Shown piece after piece: positions 20,949 through 32,158 of a stretch of DNA of 64,000 nt. Every line of letters begins with the position of its first letter. Position 1 is the stretch's first letter. The stretch is from Paulinella micropora (taxonomy: Eukaryota; Cercozoa; Imbricatea; Euglyphida; Paulinellidae), in the NCBI GenBank assembly GCA_019918135.1, contig WBZZ01004123.1, forward strand, positions 216,802-280,801, given 5' to 3'. Position numbers and translations under genes: made by a program. The notes under the pieces are model-generated. The model worked only from the letters and a program-made list of their open reading frames with translations. It ran no database searches and was not told the DNA's origin.

Positions 20949-21735
20949 GGTTGGTGCAAGTGAAATGTAAAAAGAAAGTGGTGGCGGTGTGGAGTAAACG
21001 AAAGGAGTGCTTGGGGTTTAGGCGCCTTTGTTGGAAATGTGTGGCACTACCAAAGGCCGTGGCACCACCTTTCGTTTTTTTGGCGAGAGCTTGGTAACGG
21101 CGGTGACGAGTCTCAGAGGGGGGAGGGAGGGAGATAGAGGAATCAAAAAGGGGGGGGGGGTGGAGGCGCGGGAGGGGAGGAAGCAGGGAGGGTTTTGGCG
21201 AGAGGGGGAGGGCCAGGCACCCCTCCTCCGCCACACACCCAGCCCGCGCCTTGGACCCCCAAACATGGCGTTCGGGACGCAAGGGGGCCAACACAGAAAA
21301 GGAACCGAAAAAAGGAACGGGAGAGGGGGGGGGCCAACGCAGAAAAGGAACAAAACAAAAAGGAACGGGAGAGGGGGCCAACACAGAAAAGGAACAAAAA
21401 AAAAGGAACGGGAGAGGGGAGGGGGGGGCGGGGGGGAAAGAAGGCGTGGGAGGGAAAAAAACTTTTTTTTTGTCTCACTACCATTTTATTTTTTTTGGCG
21501 TAGAAGAAAGAGAGGGAGAGAGAGTGGGAGGGGGAGGGAAAGGGAGGAGGAGCGAGGAATTGGGGGGGGGGGGGGACACTGTGCGGGGTGGAAAGAGGGG
21601 CGTGTGACGATTCGGCCCCCCCCCCTCTCCAGTCTCCCCCCACACCCCACCGTCGCTGGCTACCTGCCCTCTTTGAATTCGCCCCCACCCCCCCCCCCTC
21701 CCTCTCTCTCCCCCCCCCCCCCCCAACGCCCCGTT
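20949..21735. repeat. Spacer with tandem repeats and homopolymers
   Basis: No gene. Three imperfect copies of a roughly 45-bp unit built around CCAACACAGAAAAGGAAC and GGAACGGGAGAGGG lie at about 21286-21417, with G and C runs on either side. Confidence 0.7.
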
Positions 21736-23198
21736 TCAGGCCTTTTTTATGTTTGAGCCAGTGAGGCCAGCCATTGCTGCAGATGCACCGCCGCGTCCAA
21801 GAACATAGTACCGTCCTGCAAACGGCCGCGGTAGCGACGCGAGGCACCACCAGGCGTAAACCTCGGGGAGCCAGCCGCACAACACCACGCCGTCGTCCGG
21901 CCCGTAGCCCAGCCAGGCGCCAAAGGCGCTGATAAGCACGGGCCGCGGCCGCAGCGTGTCAGGCAAGACGCCGAACTCCTGCGGCGTCATCTGCGCAGAG
22001 AGTGTGCAGCGCAGCACGGAGGTAGGCAGCAGCACGAGCCCCTGTCGCCAGCGCTCTGGCCGTGCAGGAGCACGAGGCGCTCCTCGAGCAGGGCCAGGTC
22101 CATTTCGTCCAGCGGGTCGTCCGAGCCGAGCTTGTGTGCCTGCCCCAGACGCCAGACCGCGCCGGGGTCGAGGGCAGCGCGAGCCGCGAGCGTCTGCAGA
22201 CGCTCGCGCCTGTACGCGCCCGCCAGCTTTTGCATGACGGCCGACGGCTTGACGGCGGCCGCGGCGCCCTGGCCAAAGATCGTGCGGTAGTTTTCCTCGG
22301 CGCAGCCCGTGAGGTTCTGCGCACAGCAGATCTCCATGAACCTGTCGCGGACGCGTTCGGAGACCTTGGGCGGTGCGCCCGCACCCCACAAACGCTCGCG
22401 GAAGGCCCGCGCGGACGTGGGCGTCGTGGGCTCGAGCAGCGTGTCCCAGCGCGGCGGGGCCGCGGCCGCGAGCAGCGCGTAGAAGAGCGAGAGGTAGACG
22501 AACCAGTTTGTCAGCACCTCCAGCGAGGGCGAGAGCTCGGCCAGGGTCGCGGCCGGCTCGGGCGTGAGCCAAGCCGTGTAGCATTGTCCCCAGAAGCACC
22601 TCTGCAGCCCCGCCCAGGCCTTATCGATAACGTGGCGCTTGAACCACTCGAGCACGGCGCCGCTGGAGCCGCCATGGCCGCTGCGCAGCGCCGAAATGAT
22701 CGTCTGGAACTCGCACCTGGCCGCCGTGAGTTCGGCCCACGGGATCGGCAGTGTCGTCTGTGCCTGTCCCTGGCCCCTGTCTAGCAAGACGCCCAAGCAC
22801 GTCGCCCAGCCCCGCACGTCGCCCGCACGGGATGCCAGGCTCTTGAGTTCGGGCGCGGACAGGGCGCGCAGCGCGCGCCCGCGCCACTCGTGCTTGGCCA
22901 TGTACGTCGCGCTCAGTGCCCAGCACAGCACATGGCACCAGCCGCTGCTGCGAACGGCGGGCACGTGCGACGGGTCCGCGACGATGTTCAGTTGAATGCG
23001 GGGCTGCCCCAGCTGGTACTGCGAACGGTAGTGCTGGAACAGCACAGAGCGCAACCCGTCGCTCTCTGCGAGGTGCGGGGTGCCCGAGCCGATGCACGTG
23101 CACAGCTGCGTTTCCGCCAGGCGCAACAACTGGAGGGCGTGTGCAGGCGTAAGTTCTCGGGCCGGGGGCCGCACCACGTCAAGCGGCATGGGCTCCAT
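21736..23198 (-). pseudogene. Hypothetical helical protein, frameshifted
   Basis: From ATG 23198 about 385 codons are open, encoding a largely helical protein (HALQLLRLAETQLCTCIG; WFVYLSLFYALLAAAAPPRW). Near 22040 a frame change leads into QMTPQEFGVLPDTLRPR and GYGPDDGVVLCGWLPEVYAW, ending at TGA 21736. The two parts join without loss, so one indel probably disabled a gene of about 490 codons. I do not recognise the family. Base composition and flanking G runs match the other genes of the GC-rich block. Confidence 0.5.
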
Positions 23199-23718
23199 TG
23201 GCCAGCTCCGGAAGTTGGCCGCGGGTGTGGAGAAGGAGAAGACGAGAGGGAAACAGAAACAAAAAGGAAAGAGGGGGGGGGGGGCGCGACAAATGGCGGG
23301 AAGTGTAACCCCAAAAAAAGAAGGGGGGGGGGGGGAGGGCCGCGGCGAATGGCGGGAGGTGTAACAAAAAAAAAAGAGAAGGGGGAGGGGCCGGTGATTA
23401 CGGGGTTATGGCGAATTGGGGGGTTACAGGGAGGGGGACACAAAAAGAGAGAAGAAGCAAAAGGGGGGGGGGGTAGGAGGCGGGTTTTCTTTTCTTCTTG
23501 GAGGTGTTGCGTCAGTGATACCTCTTTTTTTTTGCGTGACGGGCTCGGGGCGGGGGATAGGGTGTGTGTGTGTGTGTGTATGTTGCGGAGGTGGGGGGCG
23601 CGCGTGTCGAGCTTTGGCCCCTACTTTCCCCCCCTCCCCGCTGTCTTTGCTTTTATGCAGACATCTTTTCCTTCCTCCCCGCACCTTTTCCCCTCCCCCT
23701 CTCCGCACCTGGTGTGCA
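23199..23718. other. Spacer of G runs between divergent genes
   Basis: No gene. Runs of G near 23274-23284, 23325 and 23466, a (GT)n run near 23562, and a pyrimidine-rich stretch before the next ATG. It separates two divergent genes and probably holds both promoters, although no defined motif was seen. Confidence 0.6.
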
Positions 23719-24132
23719 ATGGAGCGCGAGCCCCAAGAACCTACCCGCGCACAGCTGCTACAGCGCAAGTTTCGCTTCAAAGCCTCGCCCCGAGAACCTA
23801 CCCGCGCACAGTTGCTGCAACGCAAGTTTCGCTTCAAAGCCCCGCCCCGAGAACCTACCCGCGCGCAACTGCTGCAACGCAAGTTCCGCACTGCGAGTTG
23901 CGCCCTCCCACCACCATTGGCGACCCTCCCGACCGCTAGGCATAGACGGCGCAGCAAAACACCCTTGCCACTACAGCGCGCTCCCTCCGGCAAAGTACGA
24001 CTGTCGCAACAAAAGAACAAGGAGCTAGTTCGTAAAGGTGCGGCAAACCGTAAGAGACAGCTGTGGAGGGTTGCAGCACCTGCCAAAAAACGGAGGTGCG
24101 CTCTCGCCTTTCTATTCGCCATCCCTGGCTAG
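23719..24132 (+). CDS. Basic protein with three RPEL-like repeats (137 aa)
   Basis: Starts at ATG 23719. Residues 4-60 are three tandem 19-residue repeats built on EPTRAQLLQRKFRFKA (DNA period 57 bp). The pattern P-T-x-x-x-L-x-x-R-x-(I/F) resembles the RPEL motif, which binds G-actin in MRTF and Phactr proteins and typically occurs in threes beside nuclear-localisation signals. Basic clusters RHRRRSK and PAKKRR follow. By inference the protein could sense or bind actin in the nucleus. Alternatively it is a basic virion or DNA-binding protein. The frame is intact and ends in TAG. Confidence 0.5.
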   Translation: MEREPQEPTRAQLLQRKFRFKASPREPTRAQLLQRKFRFKAPPREPTRAQLLQRKFRTASCALPPPLATLPTARHRRRSKTPLPLQRAPSGKVRLSQQKNKELVRKGAANRKRQLWRVAAPAKKRRCALAFLFAIPG

Positions 24133-24422
24133 ACACAGGTGCTTAACCACCCGACATGTCACGCATGAAAATCCATTCTTGTCGGGTGGACTTCGTGCCG
24201 CCCGGCAAGGTTGGATTTTGCTCTTTTCTGGCGTGGTGTCCCTTCTGGTTCCGAGGTTGTTTTGTTTTCTTTGTATTAAAAGAGTGCAACGCTGATTTTC
24301 TTTGGGGGTTGGGGGCGGGGGGTGGGTGGGCCGGGCAGAACAATAGTGAAAAAAAAAGAAGAATGCACTCGTGCCGCGCCAAGAAATAATGCTAGCCCCA
24401 ACAATGAGGTTTAATAAGCTCC
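24133..24422. other. Spacer between convergent genes
   Basis: No gene. Contains a short G-rich stretch near 24300-24335 and an A run, between the ends of the RPEL-like and DOT1-like genes. Confidence 0.5.
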
Positions 24423-25454
24423 TCAACACGTGCTTTCCTCAGGAATGGAAAACGGCTGAGGCACCACCTTTCTGCGAAAGATCAGCAAATGGTACTTACC
24501 ATGGCCGCCGGTAGATTCAATGGTCCGGTGGCAGTCCGCGGTAAACTCTAAGTTCCACTCCGGAGAGAAGAATTCTGCGTCTTTCAATTTTGAGATCCAG
24601 TCCAAGAGCAACACAAACTGAACGCGCGGGTCGTCTAAAATTATTTCCAGAGCTGATTGCTTGTCCTCTACGGACCAACTGGATGCAAAGAAATAAACGC
24701 AAATCTTACGTTCGCACCTTTTTTCCTCTTCCCATAGCTGATCGAATCTAAAGTCCTTTGTCACCGTCTTATCAAACTTGACTTTCGGCGTGGCGGCGGG
24801 AGTATCTTTTCTTGTGCAGAACTGTTGGCGTAAGTCCTTAGTGTTGTCCTCATAGTTTCCCTTTTCAACCCCGTACACACCCTTGAAACCGACGAAGGCG
24901 GCCATATTTACACTGACGCCCGCGCCCGCGCCCAGGTCCACAAAGGTAAGTTCTTGCTGGCGGCCCTGGAAGTAGTAGTCAACCAAGGTATAGAAGATGG
25001 GCGCGGGTGAGCCCTGTGTCCCCCCTGTTTCCGCGGTGCTGCTGTTGGAACGCGTGTCTGGTCTGTTGCTGGAACGTGTGCCTTGTTGCCCTGAAGCTGG
25101 CACTACGCATGATACAAGCTGCTCGTCTGGATGGCCTTGCAGGGTTTGGTACCATCTTTTAATATTCTTGGCCCCCTTTATTTTGTCAGGCAGGTCCACC
25201 AACGACGCGTCAATTTTATCGTATCCTTGACATTTCTTTTTAGACAGTACGTTTTTTAGTGTACATTCTGAACATGTCAATTTGCCCTCAGGCAGCAAGA
25301 TCATTGAAGCAGGCAGCTTTTTTCTTCGGGGCATAGGTGGCCGCTGAACGGTGGTAAATTTGTCTGGGGCCAAGGTGGGTATGAAGCCTGTGTTGTGTAC
25401 ATGAAAGGCTCTTCCTTGCCCTGACAAACTTCTACCGTTGATAGCTTGGTTCAT
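24423..25454 (-). CDS. DOT1-like SAM-dependent methyltransferase (343 aa)
   Basis: The first ATG in frame is at 25454. The N-terminal third has two CxxC-like Cys (CSEC) and low-complexity sequence. The catalytic core starts at about residue 160: TFVDLGAGAGVSVNMAAF is a class I motif I, and YGVEKGNYEDN matches the motif-II segment of DOT1 histone H3K79 methyltransferases (Y-G-V-E-K). YFFASSWSVEDKQ sits where DOT1 has its NNF-type motif, though the Asn pair is not conserved, so substrate assignment is tentative. The frame is intact. It lies between the H4-like gene and Rpb2. DOT1 in eukaryotes needs the H4 tail for activity, which makes the neighbourhood suggestive. Confidence 0.6.
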   Translation of the reverse strand: MNQAINGRSLSGQGRAFHVHNTGFIPTLAPDKFTTVQRPPMPRRKKLPASMILLPEGKLTCSECTLKNVLSKKKCQGYDKIDASLVDLPDKIKGAKNIKRWYQTLQGHPDEQLVSCVVPASGQQGTRSSNRPDTRSNSSTAETGGTQGSPAPIFYTLVDYYFQGRQQELTFVDLGAGAGVSVNMAAFVGFKGVYGVEKGNYEDNTKDLRQQFCTRKDTPAATPKVKFDKTVTKDFRFDQLWEEEKRCERKICVYFFASSWSVEDKQSALEIILDDPRVQFVLLLDWISKLKDAEFFSPEWNLEFTADCHRTIESTGGHGKYHLLIFRRKVVPQPFSIPEESTC

Positions 25455-25584
25455 TAGTTTTCGTTTCTTCTTCAAAGTCTTTAACAGATAGAGAGGCAGC
25501 TAGCGACATCTGACGATTTTTTTTTGTTCCTTTTTAATCCTCGCTTAGCTGGTAAGTTAAGAGGGAGGTAAGGAGGAGAGAATT

Positions 25585-26790
25585 TAAGGGAGCTTTCTTT
25601 TTTTGGTGAGGGTGGGGAGGGAGGAACAAGAAGAGCCACCCGCAAAAATCACAGCGCCGAAATGTCCTTTGCCCAAGAAAAGTTTCAGCGACGGTCCGCA
25701 AAATACGGCCAAATCATTTGGCACCCCAATATTCCGCAAAATACGGCAGCTAGCCGTTTTGTCGACAAATCTGCCGGGTCTACGATAGCTCAAAGAAAAA
25801 AAAATTTTTTAGCAATTTTGGCAGTGGCCTTGGTTGGTGTGCAAAAAAGTTGGGGAAGGATCGGCGGGCGGGGAAAAAATCAGCAGATTTAAATTTTTCC
25901 CCGCCCACCAATCTTTCCCCAACTTTTTGCACACCAACAACGCCACGGCCAAAATGTCCTGCACTCTAAAAAAAAGTGTCCGCGAGGGTCCGCAAAATGC
26001 TGCCAAATCCTTGGCACCCAACCTTTTGCAAAATACGGCCAAATCATTGGGCAAATATTCCGCAGAATACGGCAGCTAGCCGTTTTGTCGACAAATCTGA
26101 CGGGTCTACGACAGCTCGAAATTTTTTTTTGGCAATTTCGGCAACGGCGTTGGTTGGTGTGCAAAAAAGTTAGGGAAGGATCGGCGGGAGGGTAAAAATC
26201 AGCAGACTGAAATTTTTCCCCGCCCGCCCGCCGATCCTTCCCCAACTTTTTTGCACACCAACCAACGCCACTGCCGAAAAGTCCTTCACCCAAAAAGTTT
26301 TTGCGATGGCCCGCAAAATACAGCCAAAGTCATCGGCACCCCAATATTCAGCAAAATACTGACAAATCATTTGGCACCCAAATAATCCGCAAAATACAGC
26401 CAAATCATTTGGCGCCAAAATATTCCGCAGAATACGGCAGCTAGCCGTTTTGTCGACAAATATGCCGGTCTAAGATAGCTCAAAAAGATTTTTTTGGCAA
26501 TTCCGGCAACCGCGTTGGTTGGTTTGCAAAAAAGCTGGGGGAAAATCGGCGGGCGGGGAAAAAATCAGCAGACTGAAATTTTTCCCCGCCCGCCGAGCTT
26601 TCCCCAACTTTTTTACACACCAACAACGCCACTGCCGAAATGTCCTGCAGTCTAAAAAAAGTTTCCGCGAGGGGTCCGCAAAATGCGGACAAATCCTTGG
26701 CACCCAACCTTTCGCGAAATACAGCCGCTAGCCGTTTTGTCAACAAATCTGCCGGGGTCTACGATAGTGCAAAAAAAAGATATTATAAAG
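25585..26790. repeat. Array of large palindromes and CCGCAAAATACGG repeats
   Basis: Three imperfect inverted repeats of about 120-135 bp (25819-25950, 26143-26275, 26505-26640) each pair a TTGGTGTGCAAAAAAGTTGG arm with its complement around an AT-rich centre. Between them four copies of a segment beginning CAGCTAGCCGTTTTGTC (near 25746, 26071, 26438 and 26722) alternate with clustered CCGCAAAATACGGCC-type motifs. Unit spacing is about 325-370 bp. It could be a replication origin of the viral element or a cluster of foldback transposons. No coding potential. Confidence 0.8.
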
Positions 26791-27031
26791 GAAATTAGAA
26801 AACACTGGTCTTCCGGCTGAAACATGTTGTTTTCTCTCTCTCTCTCTCTCTATTTTGAGCCCAGCCTGGTATTTCACTTTTTCCTAGCTAGCCGCTCTGC
26901 GCAAATGTCCAGGCTAGAACCGTTTAATAAATGAAACTGGTACTTTTTCTGTCATTCGACATCAAGAGCCTACGACTTTCCTTTTTTTTTTTTTTTTTTT
27001 GAAAAAAAAGTGTTGTCTGCGTTTTTTTGGT
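26791..27031. other. Spacer with (TC)n and poly-T
   Basis: No gene. (TC)n near 26835-26851 and poly-T at about 26982-27000, downstream of the Rpb2 stop on the opposite strand. Confidence 0.5.
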
Positions 27032-30000
27032 TTAGTCATTGTTTTCTTCCTCCTTGCCCTCCTTGATTTTGTACATGAGCCCCGAGGCGTCTAGGGTCTG
27101 CAGGGCCTTGATCAGTACGAACGTCGTGGGCATGCGCACGAGCCCCGGGTGCGAGCCGTTCGCAAAGGCCCGGGAGCAAGACCTGGTGAGACAGACCGCC
27201 GCGCCGTCGCCGCCATCCACCCCGAGCCGGCCGCACAGCTTGCAGACAACGTCGAGGCGCGAGTCGGCGCTCTGCAGCACCTGCTCCAGCAGCGCGGTAG
27301 ACCCCGATTGCACCGCGGCGTTGAGGCACATGGAATCAAACTTGGATGCGCCATCGATGCGGGCGGACTTGGTGCCCTGGTGCGTCAGCGGGTCCATCGG
27401 CCCCTGGTGCCTGACCTTGAACTGCACCTCGCTGGTCTTGTCCTGGCGCATGTAGTACTGAAAGCCAAACAGCGTGGGGTTGGCGGGCGTGTCCAGGTCC
27501 ATGCTGGCGGGGCTGCACATCCTGGCCGACGCACGCAAGTGCAGCTCCTGGAGGCCCGGCTTGGCTCCTTCTGGCCACGGTGCAGCGCATGCTTTGTCGG
27601 TAGACCACGTGGCCTCGAGGTTCCTACCCGCGGCGCCGGCCGCGCGCGCTGCGGCGGGCACCCAGGCGGCCACGGGAAGCAGCAGCCGGCGCCAATCTGT
27701 GCCGAGCACCTTACCGTCCAGGGCCAGCGCCAGCGCCCGGCGGGCCCCGCCCGCGGGCGGCCCGAGGACAATATGTGCGCGGCGACCCTGCGCCAGGAGC
27801 CAGCTCTCCTCTGTGTGGGCCCAGCGCCCGAGCTCGCTGGCGCAGGTGGCGTCACTGCACGAGCCGTCGGCTGCGTGGAAGTGTGGTTGGCTGCGTTGGG
27901 CGCAGCCCCGTCATAGGCCTGCAGCGCCAGGCGCAGGACCTTGCTGAGCGCCACCAACACGGGGCCCGACGTGGGCGCGGACGCCCTGCGGAGCCAGTGT
28001 TCCAGGCAGCTGCGCCACAGCCTGGCGGCCACGGGACAGCAGTGCGCCTCCAGCACCCACCAGAAGTCCGGGCGCCAGAGGAGGCACTTGTCCTGTTCCA
28101 GGGCGTACAGCCGCGTGTAGGCCAGGAGCTCCTGGTTCCAGGGCACACGCAGCTAGCGGGGCGGCCGGTGATGTCGTGCGTCAGCTGCCTGCCGTACTGG
28201 GCCACGAGCCTGGTTTGCAGCGTGGTGACGCAGTCGTTGATGATCTTGCGGAACATCTGCGAGGGCCCGAGCAGCACGGCCGGGCGCTCGCCGGTCGGCA
28301 GGTAGGGCAGTGCGTGGTCGGGCACGAACACACACAGCGTGCATTTCTGGCCCGAGGAGTTGGTGATCTTGTCGCCGTACTGGAACGGCAGCAGCCTCGT
28401 CACCACCATGCGCGCGTACACCTGCGCGTTGCTGCAGTCGCGAAGTGTCTGTGCCTGCGCCGGGTCCGTGTCCAGCCACACGCGACGACTGTCGACTGAC
28501 AGGCAGTTCTGCGACACGACCCCGCGGGTCTGCGCCACCATGCGCCGCACGCAGGACTCGTCGCTGCCGTCCGGCTCGGCGGACGACAGCGCGCGCAACA
28601 GCACGTCCCCGGGCAGCACCGTGCGCCCGAGCGGCACGGTCCACGCGTCCTCGCGCCGCTTGCCCAGCAGGTAGCCCTCTAACGAGCGGCAGCCGCGCGC
28701 CTTGGCGAGCTTGTGGCCATCGGCCGCGAGCGCGGCGCGCGTGCGAGCCAGCACCCCACACCAGCCGCCGGCGGCGTTCGCGCGCACAGGCGCCGCCGCC
28801 GGCGGTACCGGTGCGAGATGCATGCGGTCGTAGTATGCCTTGCTTTCCAGGAACGCAAACAAACCCTGGTCGGCCGCGCCCTGGCTCCAGACCGTGCTGT
28901 CGTCTTGGTTGTGCGACCAGGCCCGGTAGGCCACCGGCACGTTGAACCCTAGCGGCTGCACCCCGAGCGTAGACGCCGCGACGGGTGCCTCGAGCAGCGG
29001 GCGGTCGCCGCGCAGCAGCTCCTTGGCCGAGCTGGCTAACAAGCGCCCGGGCTGGCGTTGTCCCACGGACTGCGACTGCATGCCGACCGCGTACACGAGG
29101 CGCGGGCCCATCACGTGCTCCTGGAACAGCGTCAGCGCCGAAGAAAAGCTCAGGTGGCGGGCGGGCGACAGGTCGACAAAGTCGGAATTTGGCGCGCGGG
29201 CCGCGAACTTGCTCAGGCTCTCGCAGCCTACCTGCACCGCCGATTCTTGGATGCTGAGCCACACCAGGCAGCCCTGGTCACACAGAGCGCGCCACGCGGC
29301 CAGGCAGTCACCCGCGGGCGGCGGGGGGTGGTTGCTCACGAGGTAGTTGGGAGTGTTTTCGTGCGGCAGGCGCAGCTGGCGCAGCCGCCAGCCGGCCCAG
29401 ATGCGGCGCACGTCGGCCGGGAGCGGCACACTGCTGCAGTCGACGTGCAACACGGGCGCCGACAGCCTGCCCGCGTACGTGTAGATAGTCAGTAGCCTCT
29501 CGTCGCGGTCCAGCAACAAGCCCAAATGTCTCAGGGCCAGCCCCCCGCGTCCGCCACGTCGTCGCCCTGCGACCCGCGCTTGAGCGCCCGCAATTCCCGT
29601 AGTATTCGTTCGGCACCGCTCGCGCTGATCGACCCCAGCATGCGGCCGTGGCACTCGACTACAAACGGGCCCAACGCCGCGCGCGACGTCACGGGCTGTC
29701 CCTGACTCAGTCCTCGAGCGCGGCGGCCCACGCGCTGTCCAGCTCGGGGGTCACGGCCGTGAACAACGACAGGCGCTTGTCGTAGCCAGACTTGGCGGAC
29801 TTGCTGGTCTCGTTCGGATCCAGAAAGCTCAGCTGTGAGACGTCGAACCCCTGGTCGGACGTCATCCCCTGGCAGTTGGGCACCATCTGGCACACCCGGC
29901 GCGCGAGCGAGTACTTCTTGGCCAGGTTGCCGCGCAAATGTTGCAGGACGCGCTGCAGCGGCTGGGCGTCGCTGGCGCTGGCCCTGTCCCTCGGTGACGC

Positions 30001-32158
30001 GAACTCCTGGAACACGCGTGACATGGGGGCTGTCTAGCAACACGGTGGGATCCACACAGGCGGCCAGCCCGCCCCACGAGGTCAGGCGCGACTGCGCAAA
30101 CGAGCGCACGCGCTGGAAGGCGCGCTGCAGATTGTGTGAGTAAAGCTGCGCCAGCGTCAGCACCGCCCGGCTCTGCATGGCCAGCGGGTCCGAAAGGCCC
30201 GCGGACGGCTGCCCCTCGGCCACCGACAGGACGGACGGCAGCCCGGCCTCGGCGCTGCTTAGCGCCCGCGCGCCGTCCGCTAGGTGCTCGGCCTTACGCG
30301 CGTCCCCGTACCGCAGCAGCTGCTCGTGGCAGTCTTCGTCGAGCGCGCAGTCTGCCACGACCGCTGCGCAGCGCGGCGGCAAACGTGAGGCCCGGCGCAC
30401 GGCGGTTACTAGCCACTGCGTCGCGCCCGGGAAAATGTGCAGCAAGAACCTGTTGCGCAGCCACCACAGCCCCTGCCCCTGCATTTGCTCCACCGAAAAC
30501 TGCTTGGTTCGCAGTCACCACAACTGTCCCAGGCGAAACAGGGCCTGCTCGCGCGTGACCACCCCCTCGTTGAGCGCCCAGGACCGGTGCACAATGTCCA
30601 GGTACACGGCCTGGGCGCGCGCGTCATCGCCACGGGTGACTAGCTGGCGCAGTTCTTCCCAGCCTTTGACGCCGAGCGCGCGCCACAGGAGTACGAAGGG
30701 CAGGTCGCACGGCTGTCCCACAAAGACCCTGGCGGTCAGCACTGGCAGGGCCGAGTCTGACCGCGTCTGCGCGCGCACGAAGCTCTGCACGCGAGGCTGG
30801 GGCAAGCAGCTGTTTGTCACGGTGGGCCCGCGCTGCCGCGCCGCCCTGGTGGCCCAGGCATCGGCAAAGTCGGTTGGCGGCACGTTCTGCCGGTTGCCGT
30901 AGGCACTTCTCAGTGTCTGGGGCCCCCATCCGGGTACAGGTGCAGCTTGCGCTGGCGCTTGGCGCCGACCATCAGCGCTGCCTGGTTGTGCATCATTGTT
31001 GTCGACGTGGTACTGCGCACAGTGCGGCCCCGCGCCCCCGCCGTCTTCGCCCTCGCTAGTATTATCGACACCGGCGCGCGCCGGCGCTAGCGGGCTGTCC
31101 ACGCCCTTGCCCGCTGCCACGGTGTTGGTCTCGGTCTCCTGTGCGCGCCCCGTATGCCACACGACCGCGCGGCGGCACGTTCCGCCCGGTGTGCTAGCGG
31201 TCGCCGAGATCTTGTAGACATCGCGCACGACGGCCCCCGGGCCCGTCTGCAGGGTGCGGCTAAAAATAGTGTCGGGCGCCCGCCCGGCCAGCGAGTTGTT
31301 GCGTTTATCCTGCCGCAGCAAGGGGTGGTCGAGCGGCGGCACTTCGCGACCCTCAATGGCCCAGGTCACCCCGTTCAGCAGCACGAACGGGACCCAGCAA
31401 CCCGCCTCTAGCCCCTGCTCACTGCGCCAGTAGTGGCTATCGGCACTGGTGGCAAACCAGCGCCTGATCGCCCGCCACCCCGCCCGCAACGCGCTGGGCG
31501 GGGGCAGGTTGAGGGGCCACGCCAGCGTCAACAACGTCACGACGCGCGGGGGCGGTAGCAACGCCTCGTGCGTTACGTCTTCGTACACTCCGGAACTATT
31601 TCGCCGCTGCAGGACCCAACGGATCTCGGTCCTGAGCTCCGCGCACCAGCTCCCGCCAGTCTCGCACAGCACCTCATAGCTGCCGCGCGGGTCCTCGAAG
31701 CCCTTGAATTCAGTTGACATCTTCAGAATGTACACGGGCTCGTCGATTTCTTCCGTACCAGCGCGCCCGCGCGCCTGCACGGGCACTAGTCGGGGCACGC
31801 AGATAGCTGCCGCTGCAACGTGCTCCGACCGCAGACAGTCCCTCAGCGCCTCTCGCAGGCAGGTGCCTTGGTTCCGTTTCTGGCACAGCTTGTCAAATTC
31901 CTCTGCCCCAACCCAGCGCAGACGCGTCTGCAGGGAGAGCTTGTTGACTAACCCGGGCGCTACGTGCGTCACGAAATTGCGCAGGCTCTCCACCGCGCAA
32001 CGATTGCGCTTGAATTACTCTTCTACAAAGGCCAGTGACAGCGCGCCAGCCTCTTGTGTCGCGACGGGCTGAGCCCCTACACACATCTGCCGCAAACATT
32101 CGTCGCGTGCTAGTTGTTTCGCGATGAGGGCAGAGATCGTTTCCGCCGAGGCGTCCAT
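27032..32158 (-). pseudogene. rpb2: Divergent RNA polymerase second-largest subunit (Rpb2-like)
   Basis: Catalytic beta-type subunit of a multisubunit RNA polymerase, from ATG 32158 to TAA 27032-27034, about 1700 codons against about 1200 usual. In order: VESLRNFV (lobe), PFVLLNGVTWAI, LLWRALGVKGWEEL, FVVECHGRMLGSI with ILRELRALKRG, then LTIYTYAGRL, SFSSALTLFQEHVMGPRLVY, WSHNQDDSTVW with DQGLFAFLESKAYYD, and FQYGDKITNSSGQKCTL, which keeps both catalytic-site lysines. The C-terminus has GFQYYMRQDK and a Cys motif (CKLC ... C-x4-C). A low-complexity insertion lies near residues 320-400. Five frame changes (about 30020, 29710, 29560, 28150, 27720), TAA 32015-32017 and TGA 30515-30517 disable it. 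Confidence 0.85.

Noticed and set aside
21736-23198. Candidate major capsid protein
   Set aside because: Size is suitable, but the sequence is mostly helical with no jelly-roll or HK97 features that I can see.
23199-23718. Telomeric or quadruplex-type repeat
   Set aside because: The G runs are irregular and do not form a TTAGGG-like tandem repeat.
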